DNA of 64,000 nucleotides from Bacteroides congonensis (lineage in GTDB: Bacteria; Bacteroidota; Bacteroidia; Bacteroidales; Bacteroidaceae), in assembly GCF_900130125.1 (NCBI RefSeq), contig NZ_FQXY01000010.1, positions 434,001 through 498,000 of the forward strand, in the 5' to 3' direction. Both the position numbers and the translations under genes were made by a program. The notes below the pieces were generated by a model, which saw only the letters and a program-made list of their open reading frames with translations, did no database searches and had not been told where the DNA came from. Below, one piece after another: positions 8,414 through 19,008 of this stretch. Position 1 is the first letter of the stretch. Every line of letters starts with the position of its first letter.

Positions 8414-10618
8414 TTAGAATAAACTCCAGGCGACAGTAAGTCCTGCCATCACGATGGCTACCATACTCATCAGCTTTATCAGGATATTCAAGCTGGGGCC
8501 GGACGTATCCTTAAACGGGTCGCCTACCGTGTCACCTACTACGGTTGCCTTATGAACTTCACCGCCTTTGCCACCGAAGTTGCCTTCTTCTACATACTTC
8601 TTTGCGTTATCCCATGCACCACCGGCATTGGCCATAAAAATAGCCAGAACGAAACCGCTGCTCAAACCACCGATTAACAAGCCAAGCACACCGGGAACAC
8701 CAAAGATAAGCCCTGTAAGGATAGGGGCAATAATAGCAATGAGGGAAGGAACGACCATTTCTTTTTGCGCCCCTTTTGTCGAGATTTCAACACAACGTTC
8801 GTAATCCGGTTCCGTCTCGCCTGTCAAGATACCTTTTATTTCACGGAATTGGCGGCGCACTTCGTCTACCATATGTCCTGCCGCACGTCCAACCGCATTC
8901 ATTGTCAAACCGCAGAACAGGAAAGCCATCATCGAACCGAGAAACATGCCCGCAAGCACTTTCGGATTCATCAGGTTCACTTCATAAAAATTCATGAAGT
9001 CCGTAAATGTCGCATTCGCCACGTTAAAGGGACTTCCGTCGGGCAAAGTCAGATTCATACTTCCGAGACGGGTCAGGCCGATTCGGATTTCCTCAATATA
9101 GGATGCCAGCAAAGCCAGTCCGGTCAATGCGGCAGAACCGATGGCAAAACCTTTTCCGGTGGCGGCGGTCGTATTACCCAATGAATCGAGCGCATCGGTA
9201 CGCTTGCGGACTTCAGCACCCAAGCCGGACATTTCAGCATTACCACCCGCATTATCGGCAATCGGGCCGTAAGCATCCGTAGCCAGTGTGATTCCCAGTG
9301 TAGAAAGCATGCCGACAGCGGCAATACCGATTCCGTACAATCCCATACCGACATTGGCAAAATCACCGCCGGAAGCTAATAAATAGGAAGCAATGATACC
9401 CACCACTACGGCAATCACAGGGATAGCTGTAGAAAGCATTCCTAAACCGATACCGGAGATAATGACCGTAGCAGGGCCGGTCTTACCGCTTTCACTCAAT
9501 TTCTGCGTGGGACGATAGGATTGGGAAGTATAATATTCAGTAGAGCGTCCGATTACGATGCCTATCAACAAGCCGACTACTACGGCACAAGAAATCAAAA
9601 GCCAGTTATCAAGTTGCAAGAACCATAATATAAGGAAGGTAGCAGCTACGATAAGTGCCGAACTGAGATTCGTGCCAAAAGCCAACGAACCGAGCAAATC
9701 TTTCATCGTCGCATTCTCTTTGGTACGGACAGCGAATATACCTATAATAGAAAGGATAATGCCGACAGCCGCAATCAACATCGGAGCAATTACGGCTTTG
9801 AACTGCATCACCGTATCCGCCGAATGGATAAAGGCGGCAGCGCCCAATGCGGCCGTCGCCAGGATGGAACCGCAATAAGATTCGTATAGGTCGGCTCCCA
9901 TACCGGCCACGTCACCGACGTTATCACCGACATTATCGGCAATCGTAGCAGGATTGCGCGGGTCGTCTTCCGGGATTCCGGCTTCCACCTTGCCTACCAG
10001 GTCGGCTCCGACGTCAGCGGCTTTTGTATAGATACCGCCACCCACACGGGCAAAGAGCGCTTGTGTGGAAGCTCCCATACCGAAAGTCAGCATCGTAGTA
10101 GTAATCACGCAGAGTTTATGAGTAGGCGTCAGCGCGTCGGCAGGAATTACCGCGTTCAGCAACAGATACCAAAAGGAAATATCAAGCAAACCAAGGCCGA
10201 CAACCACCAGTCCCATCACCGCGCCGCTTCGGAAAGCGATTCTCAGTCCGGCATTCAGTGAGTTACGGGCTGCATTGGCGGTACGTGCCGAAGCATACGT
10301 GGCCGTTTTCATTCCAAGGAAACCGGAAAGACCGGAGAAGAAACCACCCGTCAGGAAAGCAATGGGTACCCATGCGTTCTGTACGTGAAAGCCATAAGCC
10401 ATTATCGAAAACAAAATAACCAGTCCCAGGAATACACAACCTACTATTTTGTACTGTTGTTTCAGATAAGACATAGCCCCTTTGCGCACAGCGGCGGCTA
10501 TTTTTATCATTTGGGGTGTACCTTCACTCTCTTTCATCATTTGCTTATGAAAGTAATAAGCAAAACAGAGGGCTAACACGGAAGCGACTGGAACCAACCA
10601 GAAAAGAATGTTATCCAT
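8414..10618 (-). CDS. hppA: Membrane-bound ion-pumping pyrophosphatase
   Basis: The frame is open to 10681, but [17 protein letters not shown] at 10618 begins the first membrane helix as in the family, giving 734 residues and about 16 helices. It hydrolyses pyrophosphate and pumps Na+ and/or H+ across the inner membrane. Motifs are [13 protein letters not shown], the [19 protein letters not shown] acidic cluster, and a C-terminal DNAKKYVE and [12 protein letters not shown]. The segment GNTTAA carries alanine where K+-independent H+ pumps have lysine, which marks a K+-dependent enzyme; Bacteroides relatives are Na+- or Na+/H+-pumping. Confidence 0.96.
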   Translation of the reverse strand: MDNILFWLVPVASVLALCFAYYFHKQMMKESEGTPQMIKIAAAVRKGAMSYLKQQYKIVGCVFLGLVILFSIMAYGFHVQNAWVPIAFLTGGFFSGLSGFLGMKTATYASARTANAARNSLNAGLRIAFRSGAVMGLVVVGLGLLDISFWYLLLNAVIPADALTPTHKLCVITTTMLTFGMGASTQALFARVGGGIYTKAADVGADLVGKVEAGIPEDDPRNPATIADNVGDNVGDVAGMGADLYESYCGSILATAALGAAAFIHSADTVMQFKAVIAPMLIAAVGIILSIIGIFAVRTKENATMKDLLGSLAFGTNLSSALIVAATFLILWFLQLDNWLLISCAVVVGLLIGIVIGRSTEYYTSQSYRPTQKLSESGKTGPATVIISGIGLGMLSTAIPVIAVVVGIIASYLLASGGDFANVGMGLYGIGIAAVGMLSTLGITLATDAYGPIADNAGGNAEMSGLGAEVRKRTDALDSLGNTTAATGKGFAIGSAALTGLALLASYIEEIRIGLTRLGSMNLTLPDGSPFNVANATFTDFMNFYEVNLMNPKVLAGMFLGSMMAFLFCGLTMNAVGRAAGHMVDEVRRQFREIKGILTGETEPDYERCVEISTKGAQKEMVVPSLIAIIAPILTGLIFGVPGVLGLLIGGLSSGFVLAIFMANAGGAWDNAKKYVEEGNFGGKGGEVHKATVVGDTVGDPFKDTSGPSLNILIKLMSMVAIVMAGLTVAWSLF

Positions 10619-10824
10619 AGATTCAAAATTATTAAAGGGTTTACAGTCGCTAAAAGTATGGAAATCAATCGAAAAAAGCAAGCAAAGGAGAAAGAATTTT
10701 CTACTCTGAAAGGAACAATCTTTCGCACATAGTTCCGAATGAACAAGTCGTTTGTAGTTACTTGCCTTGTTAGCTGGTTTCCATACAATTACCCTTCATA
10801 ATAAGATGGTATACCATCAAATTC

Positions 10825-10934
10825 GGTTCCCCGTAAGGAAACGCCAGTATCCTCGTAGAGAAACGACCGTATCCCCGTAAGGAAACGATTGTTTCCCCGT
10901 AGAGATACGTGAGTTTCCATGTTAGGAAATTACA
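10825..10934. repeat. 22-bp tandem palindromic array A (5 units)
   Basis: Five units start at 10825, 10847, 10869, 10891 and 10913. Each reads arm (consensus GTTTCC), 6-bp middle (consensus CCGTAA or TCGTAG), inverted arm (GGAAAC), 4-bp linker. Units differ by a few bases but the period is exactly 22. Units 3 and 4 are best conserved. It is not coding and sits between divergent genes, upstream of the GH36 promoter. Two further arrays (24610 and 57096) have the same geometry with other arm sequences. Confidence 0.9.
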
Positions 10935-11065
10935 GGAAACTATAAGTGATTAATTTATAGACGTATAGGCAATTTTATTTATTCCTTATTAATTATCTGT
11001 AGCCTTCTACCGCCTATCTTTATCCCTACCAACCGGATTATCGCTTATACATGACAAATTATCAT

Positions 11066-11073
11066 TATCTTTG
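11066..11073 (+). promoter_or_regulatory. -7 box of the GH36 gene
   Basis: TATCTTTG matches the consensus exactly, 54 bp before the ATG. No clear -33 TTTG is visible. Confidence 0.65.
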
Positions 11074-11127
11074 TGGCGCACTAATACCCGCAAACTAACT
11101 AATACCGAATAATTATTATTAAAAACC

Positions 11128-13317
11128 ATGAAGAAACTATTTGCATTGCTACTGGCATTGTTCACGCTTACGCTAGTGGACGCACAAGAACAGAATGTAA
11201 TCCGCATCGCAACGGACAACACGGATTTAATCCTTCAAGTGGCTCCGAACGGACGCCTTTATCAGGCTTATCTCGGCGATAAGTTGCTGAACGAACGTGA
11301 CATTGACCATTTCTCCCCTTATGTGAAAGGCGGTAGCGACGGAAGCGTATCTACCCGCGGCTGGGAAGTATATCCGGGCTCCGGTGCAGAGGATTACTTT
11401 GAACCTGCCGTAGCCATTACGCACAGTGATGGCAATCCGAGCACCATCCTCCGTTATGTATCTTCCGAACAGAAAGCAGTCACAGGCGGAACGGAAACAA
11501 TCATCCGTCTGAAAGACGACCAATATCCGGTAGAAGTGACTTTGCATTATATCGCTTATCCGAAAGAGAACGTTATCAAAACATGGAGTGAAATAAAGCA
11601 TAATGAAAAGAAGCCGGTCACTTTGTGGCGTTATGCTTCCACTATGCTCTATTTCTCCGCAAATGAATATTATCTGACTGAGTTCAGCAGTGACTGGGCG
11701 AAAGAGGCACAGATGAGTACACAGCCGCTGCGATTCGGCAAGAAAGTAATCGACACCAAGCTCGGAAGCCGTGCCGCCATGCACACGCATCCGTTCTTCG
11801 AACTCGGTATCGAGCAACCGGCACAGGAAACACAGGGACGTGTGATGCTGGGTACTATCGGATGGACAGGGAATTTCCAGTTTACTTTTGAAGTGGACAA
11901 TGTAGGCAACCTTCGCGTAATCCCGGCTATCAATCCTTATGCTTCTGATTATGAGTTGAAAGCGAACGAAGTATTTACGACTCCCGAATTTATGTTCACT
12001 TTCAGTAATAACGGTACAGGCGAAGCCAGCCGCAATCTCCATGCCTGGGCACGCAACCATCAATTAAAGGACGGACAAGGCGACCGTCTCACTCTGCTGA
12101 ACAACTGGGAAAACACCTACTTCAAATTCAACGAAGAATTACTCTCCGAACTAATGAAGGAAGCCAGACATCTCGGTGTGGATATGTTCCTGCTCGACGA
12201 CGGTTGGTTCGGCAACAAGCACCCGCGCAACAGTGACAATGCCGGACTGGGTGACTGGGAAGTAATGAAGTCCAAACTCCCCGGCGGTATTCCCGCACTT
12301 GTGAAATCCGCCAAGGAAGCCGGAGTGAAATTCGGAATCTGGATTGAACCGGAAATGGTGAATCCGAAAAGTGAACTGTTCGAGAAACACCCCGACTGGG
12401 CTATCACGCTGCCCAACCGCGAAACTTATTACTATCGCAACCAGTTGGTGCTCGACCTCAGTAATCCGAAAGTACAGGATTTTGTTTTCGACGTAGTAGA
12501 CAATATCCTGACCGAGAATCCCGAAGTAGCTTTCTTCAAATGGGATTGCAACTCTCCGATCACGAATATTTATTCTCCGTATCTGAAGGACAAGCAGGGA
12601 CAGCTTTATATCGACCATGTACGCGGCATTTACAATGTGCTGAAACGTGTAAAGGAGAAATATCCCAATACGCCGATGATGCTTTGCTCCGGTGGTGGCG
12701 CACGCTGTGACTATGAAGCGTTGAAATATTACACTGAATTTTGGTGCAGCGATAATACCGACCCGATAGAACGCCTGTTTATCCAATGGGGATTTTCACA
12801 AATCTTCCCGGCAAAAGCGATGTGCGCACACGTGACCAGCTGGAACAAAAAGACTAGTGTAAAGTTCCGCACGGACGTAGCCAGTATGTGCAAATTAGGC
12901 TTCGACCTCGGACTGAAAGAACTGAATGCAGACGAACTGACTTATTGCCAGAACGCGGTAGCCAACTGGACACGCTTGAAAAAAGTAATTTTAGACGGCG
13001 ACCAATACAGACTGGTTTCCCCTTATGACGGCAACCACATGTCTGTGATGTATGCCGCACCGGACAAGAATAAGGCTGTTCTCTATACGTACGACATTCA
13101 TCCGCGTTATGCAGAAAAGCTGCTTCCCGTGAAATTACAGGGATTGGATGCGAAGAAGATGTATAAGGTGAAAGAAATCAATCTGATGCCGAACAAAAAA
13201 TCTAATCTGGACGCCAACGAAAAGACATATTCAGGAGATTATCTGATGAAAGTGGGAATCCATGCGTTCACCACAAACCAGGCTTTCAGCCGTGTGATTG
13301 AATTGACTGCGGAATAA
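11128..13317 (+). CDS. GH36 alpha-galactosidase, exported
   Basis: 729 residues, the size of family 36 enzymes. An N-terminal signal peptide (MKKLFALLLALFTLTLVDAQ) points to the periplasm. A beta-sandwich domain (to about 320) is followed by a TIM barrel: LLDDGWFG (about 355-362), FGIWIEPEMV, the nucleophile aspartate in FFKWDCNS (Asp473), SGGGARCD, and the acid/base aspartate in WCSDNTDP (Asp542), then a small C-terminal sheet domain. The expected reaction is release of terminal alpha-1,6-galactose from raffinose-type sugars or galactomannan. There is no SusC/D pair beside it, so it is not part of a visible polysaccharide-utilisation locus. Confidence 0.93.
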   Translation: MKKLFALLLALFTLTLVDAQEQNVIRIATDNTDLILQVAPNGRLYQAYLGDKLLNERDIDHFSPYVKGGSDGSVSTRGWEVYPGSGAEDYFEPAVAITHSDGNPSTILRYVSSEQKAVTGGTETIIRLKDDQYPVEVTLHYIAYPKENVIKTWSEIKHNEKKPVTLWRYASTMLYFSANEYYLTEFSSDWAKEAQMSTQPLRFGKKVIDTKLGSRAAMHTHPFFELGIEQPAQETQGRVMLGTIGWTGNFQFTFEVDNVGNLRVIPAINPYASDYELKANEVFTTPEFMFTFSNNGTGEASRNLHAWARNHQLKDGQGDRLTLLNNWENTYFKFNEELLSELMKEARHLGVDMFLLDDGWFGNKHPRNSDNAGLGDWEVMKSKLPGGIPALVKSAKEAGVKFGIWIEPEMVNPKSELFEKHPDWAITLPNRETYYYRNQLVLDLSNPKVQDFVFDVVDNILTENPEVAFFKWDCNSPITNIYSPYLKDKQGQLYIDHVRGIYNVLKRVKEKYPNTPMMLCSGGGARCDYEALKYYTEFWCSDNTDPIERLFIQWGFSQIFPAKAMCAHVTSWNKKTSVKFRTDVASMCKLGFDLGLKELNADELTYCQNAVANWTRLKKVILDGDQYRLVSPYDGNHMSVMYAAPDKNKAVLYTYDIHPRYAEKLLPVKLQGLDAKKMYKVKEINLMPNKKSNLDANEKTYSGDYLMKVGIHAFTTNQAFSRVIELTAE

Positions 13318-13325
13318 ACACCCCT

Positions 13326-13367
13326 AAAAAGTTGCAGCTATACCGTAACTTTTTACGATATAGCTGC
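13326..13367 (-). terminator. Long hairpin, second terminator of the suf operon
   Basis: GCAGCTATA + CGTAA (13334-13348) pairs with TTACG + TATAGCTGC (13353-13367), interrupted only by one unpaired base on each side. On the minus strand it is followed by CTTTTTAG. It could also protect the 3' end of the convergent GH36 mRNA. Confidence 0.65.
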
Positions 13368-13497
13368 CATTAATGTTAAAGAGAGAGAATTTATAATATA
13401 AGCATAGTCTCACGACCCTCCAAATATTCATTTTATATATTAGACGCTTGAAACTTCAAATCACTGCACTTGAAGGCATCTTTTTTTAGTTAAAGAA

Positions 13498-13533
13498 TAA
13501 AAAAATCGCCATCCCTCACAGGAACAGCGATTT
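13498..13533 (-). terminator. Terminator of the suf operon
   Basis: AAATCGC (13503-13509) and GCGATTT (13527-13533) pair around a 17-nt loop. On the minus strand the stem runs straight into a T-run (13498-13504). It lies directly after the sufS stop. Confidence 0.8.
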
Positions 13534-13538
13534 ATATT

Positions 13539-14750
13539 TTAAAACATACGGCTGACGCGTTCGATTCCGGCCACCAGCGCATCAATCTCCGCTTTCGTAT
13601 TATACATGGCGAATGATGCCCTGACAGTTCCTTCAATACCCAGTCGCTGCATCAAGGGTTGCGCGCAATGGTGTCCGGTACGGACGGCAATCCCCAAACG
13701 ATCGAGCAAAGTGCCTAAGTCGAAATGGTGGATATTACCTACCAGGAAGGAGATTACCGCCCCCCGTTCGGCAGCTTCACCGAATATACGCATATCAGGT
13801 ATTTCTTTCAGGCGTTGCAGGGCGTAGGTTGTCAGTTCATGCTCATGCTTCGCAATCTTTTCCATGCCGATGCCGTTCACGTAGTCGAGGGCTTTTGCCA
13901 AACCTGTGGTTCCGATGTAATCGGGCGTACCGGCTTCAAACTTGAAAGGAAGTTCGTTGAACGTTGTTTTCTCGAAGGAGACGTGTTGAATCATCTCTCC
14001 CCCGCCCTGGTAAGGCGGCATACGGTCCAGCCATTCTTCTTTTCCATAAAGTACGCCGACTCCCGTCGGACCGTATACCTTGTGAGCGGAGAATACCAAG
14101 AAATCGGCATCCAAATCCTGTACGTCCACCTTCATGTGAGGGATGGACTGGGCTGCATCAATCAGGCAAGGTACACCGTGAGCATGAGCGGTAGCAATCA
14201 TTTCCTTCACCGGATTTACTGTACCCAAGACATTGGAAACCTGAACTACGCTGACAATCTTCGTACGTTCGGAGAAAAGCTTTTCGTATTCATCCAGTAG
14301 CAGTTCACCTTTGTCGTTCATGGGGATTACTTTGATGGCAATGCCTTTGCGGGCTGCCAACAATTGCCAGGGAACGATATTGCTGTGATGTTCCATCACT
14401 GAGAGAATAACTTCGTCGCCCGCTTGCATAAACTCATCACCAAAACTGGAGACAAGAAGATTGATGCTTTCCGTTGTTCCACGGGTAAAGACTACTTCGC
14501 CCGTGCTACGGGCATTGATAAACTGACGCACCGTTTCACGGGAGGCTTCATGCAGTTCCGTGGCTTGTTGCGAGAGGTAATGCACGCCGCGGTGCACGTT
14601 CGCATTCACGGAATAATACTCGTCCACCAACGAATCAACTACCAAACGGGGTTTTTGAGTCGTTGCACCGTTGTCGAAGTAAACCAAAGGTTTACCGTAG
14701 ACCGTACGGCTTAGTATCGGGAAATCCTCACGTATCTTTTGAATATCCAT
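13539..14750 (-). CDS. sufS: Cysteine desulfurase SufS
   Basis: 403 residues. A PLP enzyme that takes sulfur from cysteine for Fe-S cluster assembly on SufBCD. Visible: FDNGATTQKP near the N-terminus, the EHHSN motif (about 120-124), LIDAAQS, the PLP lysine in SAHKVYGPTG (Lys224), and the persulfide cysteine in RTGHHCAQPL (Cys362). It is the last gene of the minus-strand cvpA-sufB-sufC-sufD-sufS group, 18 bp after sufD. A SufE or SufU partner is not in the window. Confidence 0.96.
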   Translation of the reverse strand: MDIQKIREDFPILSRTVYGKPLVYFDNGATTQKPRLVVDSLVDEYYSVNANVHRGVHYLSQQATELHEASRETVRQFINARSTGEVVFTRGTTESINLLVSSFGDEFMQAGDEVILSVMEHHSNIVPWQLLAARKGIAIKVIPMNDKGELLLDEYEKLFSERTKIVSVVQVSNVLGTVNPVKEMIATAHAHGVPCLIDAAQSIPHMKVDVQDLDADFLVFSAHKVYGPTGVGVLYGKEEWLDRMPPYQGGGEMIQHVSFEKTTFNELPFKFEAGTPDYIGTTGLAKALDYVNGIGMEKIAKHEHELTTYALQRLKEIPDMRIFGEAAERGAVISFLVGNIHHFDLGTLLDRLGIAVRTGHHCAQPLMQRLGIEGTVRASFAMYNTKAEIDALVAGIERVSRMF

Positions 14751-14768
14751 TTTCTTAGTGATTAATCA

Positions 14769-16115
14769 TCATTTACAGATTGCACAACCCTGGCATCTAT
14801 TCAATTCGCCACGGAAGCGTTTTTCTACCAATAGATGCAGACGGTCTTTCAGCACATCCAGACGAATGGTATCAATGACTTCATTGACAAACGCGAACAT
14901 CAGCAACAAACGGGCTTCTTTCTCGTCAATTCCACGTGAACGCATGTAGAATAATGCATTCTCGTCCAGTTGTCCGACGGTTGCTCCATGCGAACATTTC
15001 ACATCATCGGCATAAATTTCCAACTGCGGCTGTGTGTACATGCGGGCATCACGTGTAGCGCAAAGGTTCCGGTTGGTCTGTTGCGAGTTGGTATGCTGTG
15101 CGTCTGGACGTACCAATACCAGTCCGGTAAATGCGCCTACCGACTGGTCGTCGAGAACGTATTTGAACAACTCTTTACTGGTACAGTTCGGCACTGCATG
15201 GTCGATGCTTGTATTATTATCTACGTGCTGGTTCTTGTCGGCAATTGCCATACCGCAAAGGTTTATTTCAGCACCTTCGCCTGCCAGCAGCACTTCGGTT
15301 GTATTGCGGGTAGTACCGTTATGCAAGGTCATGCCATTCAGCAGGACATTACTGTTCGCTTCCTGTTTTACGTACAGGTTGCTGATACGGACTGTACTGG
15401 TATGTGTTTCTTCCAGTTCGTACATATCGAACACGGCATTCTCTCCGGCAAAGACTTCAATGACCTGCGTTGCAAGGAAATTCACGTTATCCATGGCATG
15501 GTCACAAATCAACAAGCGGGCTTGTGCGCCATCTTCCAGGATAATCAGCACACGCCGGTTTACCATAAAGTTGACGTCTGCACGCAGGATGTTTACCAAC
15601 TGGATGGGCTTTTCCACAATTACATTTTTCGGTACATAGAAGATGACGCCGTCTTGTGCAAAAGTGGTATTGAAAGCCGTCACGCCATCTTTGGAAGTAT
15701 CCGCCAGTTTGCCGTAATACTTCTTCACCAGTTCAGGATGTTGTCCGGCTACGTCTTTCAGACTACCGAAGATAACGCCTTCCGGCAAATGGCTTTTGGG
15801 AAGTGCCTTGTTATAAAATGCATCGTTGACTACGAAATACAGGGCAGTACTCATATTCGGCACGTCGCACTTAAACACTTCATACGGATTGACCGGAATA
15901 GCAAGACGATTCAGGTTCAGTCCGAAGTCCGGTTCAAAATATTTGCTTACATCCGTATATTTGTACTTCTCCATCTTACGGGTCGGGAATCCGATTCGCT
16001 CAAAATCGGCAAAGGCAGCGGCACGGGGTGCATTCAGCACTTCGGCACTATGCTTGCAGATCATGGCTTCCGTCTGTGAGAAGAGGTCTATGTATTGTTG
16101 TTCAGCATTCATCAT
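14769..16115 (-). CDS. sufD: Fe-S assembly scaffold protein SufD
   Basis: 448 residues with the SufBD core: right-handed beta-helix segments such as DGVIFYVPKNVIVEKPIQL, NFMVNRRVLIILEDGAQARLL, and the C-terminal conserved stretch DDVKCSHGATVGQLDENALFYMRSRGI, which includes the SHGA histidine. It partners SufB and the ATPase SufC as a cytoplasmic scaffold. Its ATG overlaps the sufC stop as TAATG, consistent with translational coupling and fixed stoichiometry. Confidence 0.95.
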   Translation of the reverse strand: MMNAEQQYIDLFSQTEAMICKHSAEVLNAPRAAAFADFERIGFPTRKMEKYKYTDVSKYFEPDFGLNLNRLAIPVNPYEVFKCDVPNMSTALYFVVNDAFYNKALPKSHLPEGVIFGSLKDVAGQHPELVKKYYGKLADTSKDGVTAFNTTFAQDGVIFYVPKNVIVEKPIQLVNILRADVNFMVNRRVLIILEDGAQARLLICDHAMDNVNFLATQVIEVFAGENAVFDMYELEETHTSTVRISNLYVKQEANSNVLLNGMTLHNGTTRNTTEVLLAGEGAEINLCGMAIADKNQHVDNNTSIDHAVPNCTSKELFKYVLDDQSVGAFTGLVLVRPDAQHTNSQQTNRNLCATRDARMYTQPQLEIYADDVKCSHGATVGQLDENALFYMRSRGIDEKEARLLLMFAFVNEVIDTIRLDVLKDRLHLLVEKRFRGELNRCQGCAICK

Positions 16116-16873
16116 TATTCTCCTACTTCTTTCTTAATCCAGTCATATCCTTTTTCTTCCAGTTCCAAGGCAAGTTCCGGTCCGGCAGTTTTTACGATAC
16201 GGCCTTTATAAAGTACATGTACCACATCCGGTTTGATATAATCGAGCAGACGTTGATAGTGAGTGATGACAATCGTGCTTGTATCGGGAGTTTTCAGTTT
16301 GTTCACTCCTTCGGCTACAATACGGAGCGCGTCGATGTCCAGGCCGGAGTCTGTTTCGTCGAGAATACTCAAACGCGGTTCAAGCATCGCCATCTGGAAG
16401 ATTTCGTTGCGTTTCTTTTCGCCACCGGAGAAGCCTTCGTTCACCGAACGGTTAGCCAGTTTATTGTCTAGTTCAACGACTGCACGTTTCTCACGCATCT
16501 GTTTCAGGAACTCACTGGCTGTCAGTGCGGGCAGACCTTTATATTTGCGTTGCTCGTTCACGGCAGCACGCATAAAGTTCACCATACTTACACCGGGAAT
16601 TTCCACCGGATACTGGAAACTAAGGAAGATACCTTCGTGGCTACGGTCTTCGGGACTCAACTCCAACAGATTCTTTCCATAAAAAGTGACCGAGCCTTTC
16701 GTTACCTCAAAAGCAGGATTACCTACCAGGACGGAAGAAAGTGTACTCTTACCGGAACCGTTCGGCCCCATGATTGCATGTATTTCGCCCGGCTTCACCG
16801 TCAGGTTGATGCCTTTCAATATCTCTTTGCCATTAATGCTGGCATGCAGGTCTTTTATTTCTAACATAATCAC
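16115..16873 (-). CDS. sufC: Fe-S assembly ATPase SufC
   Basis: 252 residues, an ABC-type ATPase without membrane domain. Walker A GPNGSGKS (about 36-43), signature FSGGEKKR, Walker B-type [12 protein letters not shown] and the switch histidine in VITHYQRLL. In the SufBCD complex it drives cluster assembly. The start could also be the second methionine (MIM). It is located 9 bp downstream of sufB. Confidence 0.96.
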   Translation of the reverse strand: MIMLEIKDLHASINGKEILKGINLTVKPGEIHAIMGPNGSGKSTLSSVLVGNPAFEVTKGSVTFYGKNLLELSPEDRSHEGIFLSFQYPVEIPGVSMVNFMRAAVNEQRKYKGLPALTASEFLKQMREKRAVVELDNKLANRSVNEGFSGGEKKRNEIFQMAMLEPRLSILDETDSGLDIDALRIVAEGVNKLKTPDTSTIVITHYQRLLDYIKPDVVHVLYKGRIVKTAGPELALELEEKGYDWIKKEVGE

Positions 16874-16882
16874 TTTTATTTT

Positions 16883-18388
16883 TTATCCTACACTTCCTTC
16901 CAACGAAATAGTAAGCAACTTCTGCGCTTCTACCGCAAATTCCATCGGAAGCTTATTCAAAACTTCTTTCGCATATCCGTTCACAATCAGTCCGATAGCA
17001 TCTTCTGTCGGGATACCGCGCTGATTGCAATAGAATATCTGGTCTTCATTAATCTTGCTTGTCGTAGCTTCATGCTCCACCACTCCTGTCTCATTGCGAA
17101 TATCCATATACGGGAAAGTATGCGCACCGCACTTATCTCCCAGCAACAGAGAGTCACACTGGCTGTAATTACGGGCATTGTCCGCTTTCTCCGCTACACG
17201 TACCAGTCCGCGATAGGAATTCTCGCTATGTCCGGCAGAGATACCTTTACTCACAATCGTGCTACGGGTATTCTTGCCCAGATGAATCATCTTGGTACCG
17301 GTATCCGCCTGCTGATAATTGTTTGTCACAGCCACGGAATAGAACTCGGCTGTCGAATTATCACCTGTCAGAATGCAGGAAGGATATTTCCAGGTAATTG
17401 CCGAACCGGTTTCCACCTGTGTCCAGGAGAGTTTGCTATCCACTCCTTTGCAGTTACCGCGTTTTGTCACAAAGTTATATACACCACCCTTACCTTCGGC
17501 ATCTCCCGGATACCAGTTCTGAACGGTGCTGTATTTTACTTCGGCACGGTCGTGCACGATGATTTCCACGATAGCGGCATGCAACTGATTCTCATCACGC
17601 ATCGGAGCCGTACATCCTTCGAGATAAGAAACATAGGAGTCATCATCCGCTATAATCAATGTACGTTCAAACTGTCCCGTGTTACGGGCATTGATACGGA
17701 AATAAGTGGAAAGTTCCATCGGGCAGCGTACCCCTTTCGGAATATAAACGAATGAACCGTCCGAGAACACAGCCGAGTTCAACGCAGCAAAGAAATTATC
17801 ACGGTAGCCTACTACCGAGCCCATATATTTCTTGACCAAGTCCGGGTGCTCCCGTACCGCTTCACTGAACGAGCAGAAAATAATTCCTTTCTCCATCAGT
17901 GTCTCCTTGAAGGTAGTCTTTACGGAAACGGAGTCCATAACGGCATCCACCGCCATTCCGCTAAGCGCCATCTGCTCTTCCAGAGGGATTCCCAGTTTAT
18001 TGAATGTCTTTATCAGTTCAGGGTCTACTTCTTCCATACTCTTCGGCCCTTCTTTCTTCTTGGTCGGGTCGGCATAATAGGAAATAGCCTGATAGTCAAT
18101 TTCAGGAATACGGAGATGTGCCCAGGTAGGCATCTCCAACGTCAGCCAATGACGGTACGCTTTCAGCCGGAAATCCAGCATCCACTCCGGCTCGTCCTTC
18201 TTCGATGAAATCAAACGAATCACGTCCTCATTGAGTCCACGCTCAATGATATCCGTATGTACCTCTGTAGTGAAGCCATACTTATATTTCTCTTCCGCAA
18301 ACTTCCTGACAAACTCATTATCGGTCTTCTTCCCTTCGAGTTCATCTTTCTGATCGGGTTTCTTTTTATTGGGTTCTTCTTGTTGCAT
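16883..18388 (-). CDS. sufB: Fe-S assembly scaffold protein SufB
   Basis: 501 residues, typical for SufB. Conserved pieces include [36 protein letters not shown], the [21 protein letters not shown] segment and the C-terminal [23 protein letters not shown] charged N-terminal extension rich in Lys, Glu and Gln precedes the core. The start overlaps the end of cvpA by 23 bp, so the two are one transcription unit. Confidence 0.96.
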   Translation of the reverse strand: MQQEEPNKKKPDQKDELEGKKTDNEFVRKFAEEKYKYGFTTEVHTDIIERGLNEDVIRLISSKKDEPEWMLDFRLKAYRHWLTLEMPTWAHLRIPEIDYQAISYYADPTKKKEGPKSMEEVDPELIKTFNKLGIPLEEQMALSGMAVDAVMDSVSVKTTFKETLMEKGIIFCSFSEAVREHPDLVKKYMGSVVGYRDNFFAALNSAVFSDGSFVYIPKGVRCPMELSTYFRINARNTGQFERTLIIADDDSYVSYLEGCTAPMRDENQLHAAIVEIIVHDRAEVKYSTVQNWYPGDAEGKGGVYNFVTKRGNCKGVDSKLSWTQVETGSAITWKYPSCILTGDNSTAEFYSVAVTNNYQQADTGTKMIHLGKNTRSTIVSKGISAGHSENSYRGLVRVAEKADNARNYSQCDSLLLGDKCGAHTFPYMDIRNETGVVEHEATTSKINEDQIFYCNQRGIPTEDAIGLIVNGYAKEVLNKLPMEFAVEAQKLLTISLEGSVG

Positions 18389-18896
18389 CTTTATTCTCTA
18401 ATATATATTGTTGCGTCATATTCTTTGCAGCAGGAAAAAATATCCCCGCAAACGTTTCCATCGGATAATATAACAAAGATTCCTCCTTTTTTGTTGCACT
18501 AATTAACTTATTATCGCCATCTATGAACTGTATCGCACCAATCACCACACTTGTTAACAACAGGAACTTCAATGCTCCCAGCCCGCTTCCCAACCAACGG
18601 TTCAGCCAATTCAAGGAAACGGCTTTCATAGCTTTTGTCAACAACGAAGCAATCAGTACAAAAATCAGCGGGACGGCTATCCAAATCATGATAAAAGCCA
18701 ATACCTGCGCAACGGTCATCGAATCGGTCACTGTCGGACAGAGCTTTTCTGCCAAAGAAGCGTATAAAGCCTTCGCCGCCATCAGGCCGACTATCAATCC
18801 CAAGATAGAAGCCAACTGACGGATGAAGCCTTTTATAAAACCTACAATCGCCCCTGCGCCCACTATAATAAGGATTATGATATCAATCGTTGTCAT
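18366..18896 (-). CDS. CvpA family membrane protein
   Basis: 176 residues with four predicted membrane helices (about 5-22, 27-45, 62-85, 100-120) and the family's glycine-rich start ([27 protein letters not shown]). CvpA proteins were named from colicin V production in E. coli; their role is poorly defined and linked to envelope and purine phenotypes. Here it heads the suf operon and overlaps sufB, which is typical of Bacteroidales rather than evidence for a role in Fe-S assembly. Confidence 0.85.
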   Translation of the reverse strand: MTTIDIIILIIVGAGAIVGFIKGFIRQLASILGLIVGLMAAKALYASLAEKLCPTVTDSMTVAQVLAFIMIWIAVPLIFVLIASLLTKAMKAVSLNWLNRWLGSGLGALKFLLLTSVVIGAIQFIDGDNKLISATKKEESLLYYPMETFAGIFFPAAKNMTQQYILENKDATRRTQ

Positions 18897-18920
18897 ATAT
18901 CTCTGTTCTATTATATAATT

Positions 18921-18986
18921 CAGGCACGGATTTCACGAATCTCACGGATTTATTAAGAACCGTGAAATCCGCGTAATCCGTGCCTG
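18921..18986. repeat. Long inverted repeat, copy 1
   Basis: Arms of 27 bp (18921-18947 and 18960-18986) start and end with CAGGCACGGAT/ATCCGTGCCTG and enclose a 12-bp loop. The left arm has several mismatches to the right arm, whereas the right arm is close to copies 2 and 3. It fills the gap between infB (3' end) and cvpA. Confidence 0.85.
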
Positions 18987-19008
18987 ATATAGATTCAGCA
19001 CTGCTTTA

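Larger units (their letters stand above)
10619..11127. other. Divergent intergenic region between hppA and the GH36 gene
   Basis: About 510 bp without a credible gene. It contains the 22-bp palindromic array (10825-10934) and the GH36 promoter (11066-11073). I see no clear consensus promoter for hppA. The stretch 10935-11065 shows nothing beyond AT-rich sequence. Confidence 0.7.

Noticed and set aside
10825..10934. Short CRISPR array
   Set aside because: The repeated part is continuous at 22 bp with no unique spacers of normal length, and no cas gene is in the window.
14970..16079. 369-codon plus-strand frame opposite sufD
   Set aside because: Antisense shadow of a well-conserved gene; Cys/His/Phe-rich translation without motif.
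18921..18986. Simple rho-independent terminator of infB
   Set aside because: There is no U-run directly after the stem on the minus strand, and the same arms occur at two other loci, so it is a dispersed repeat first.
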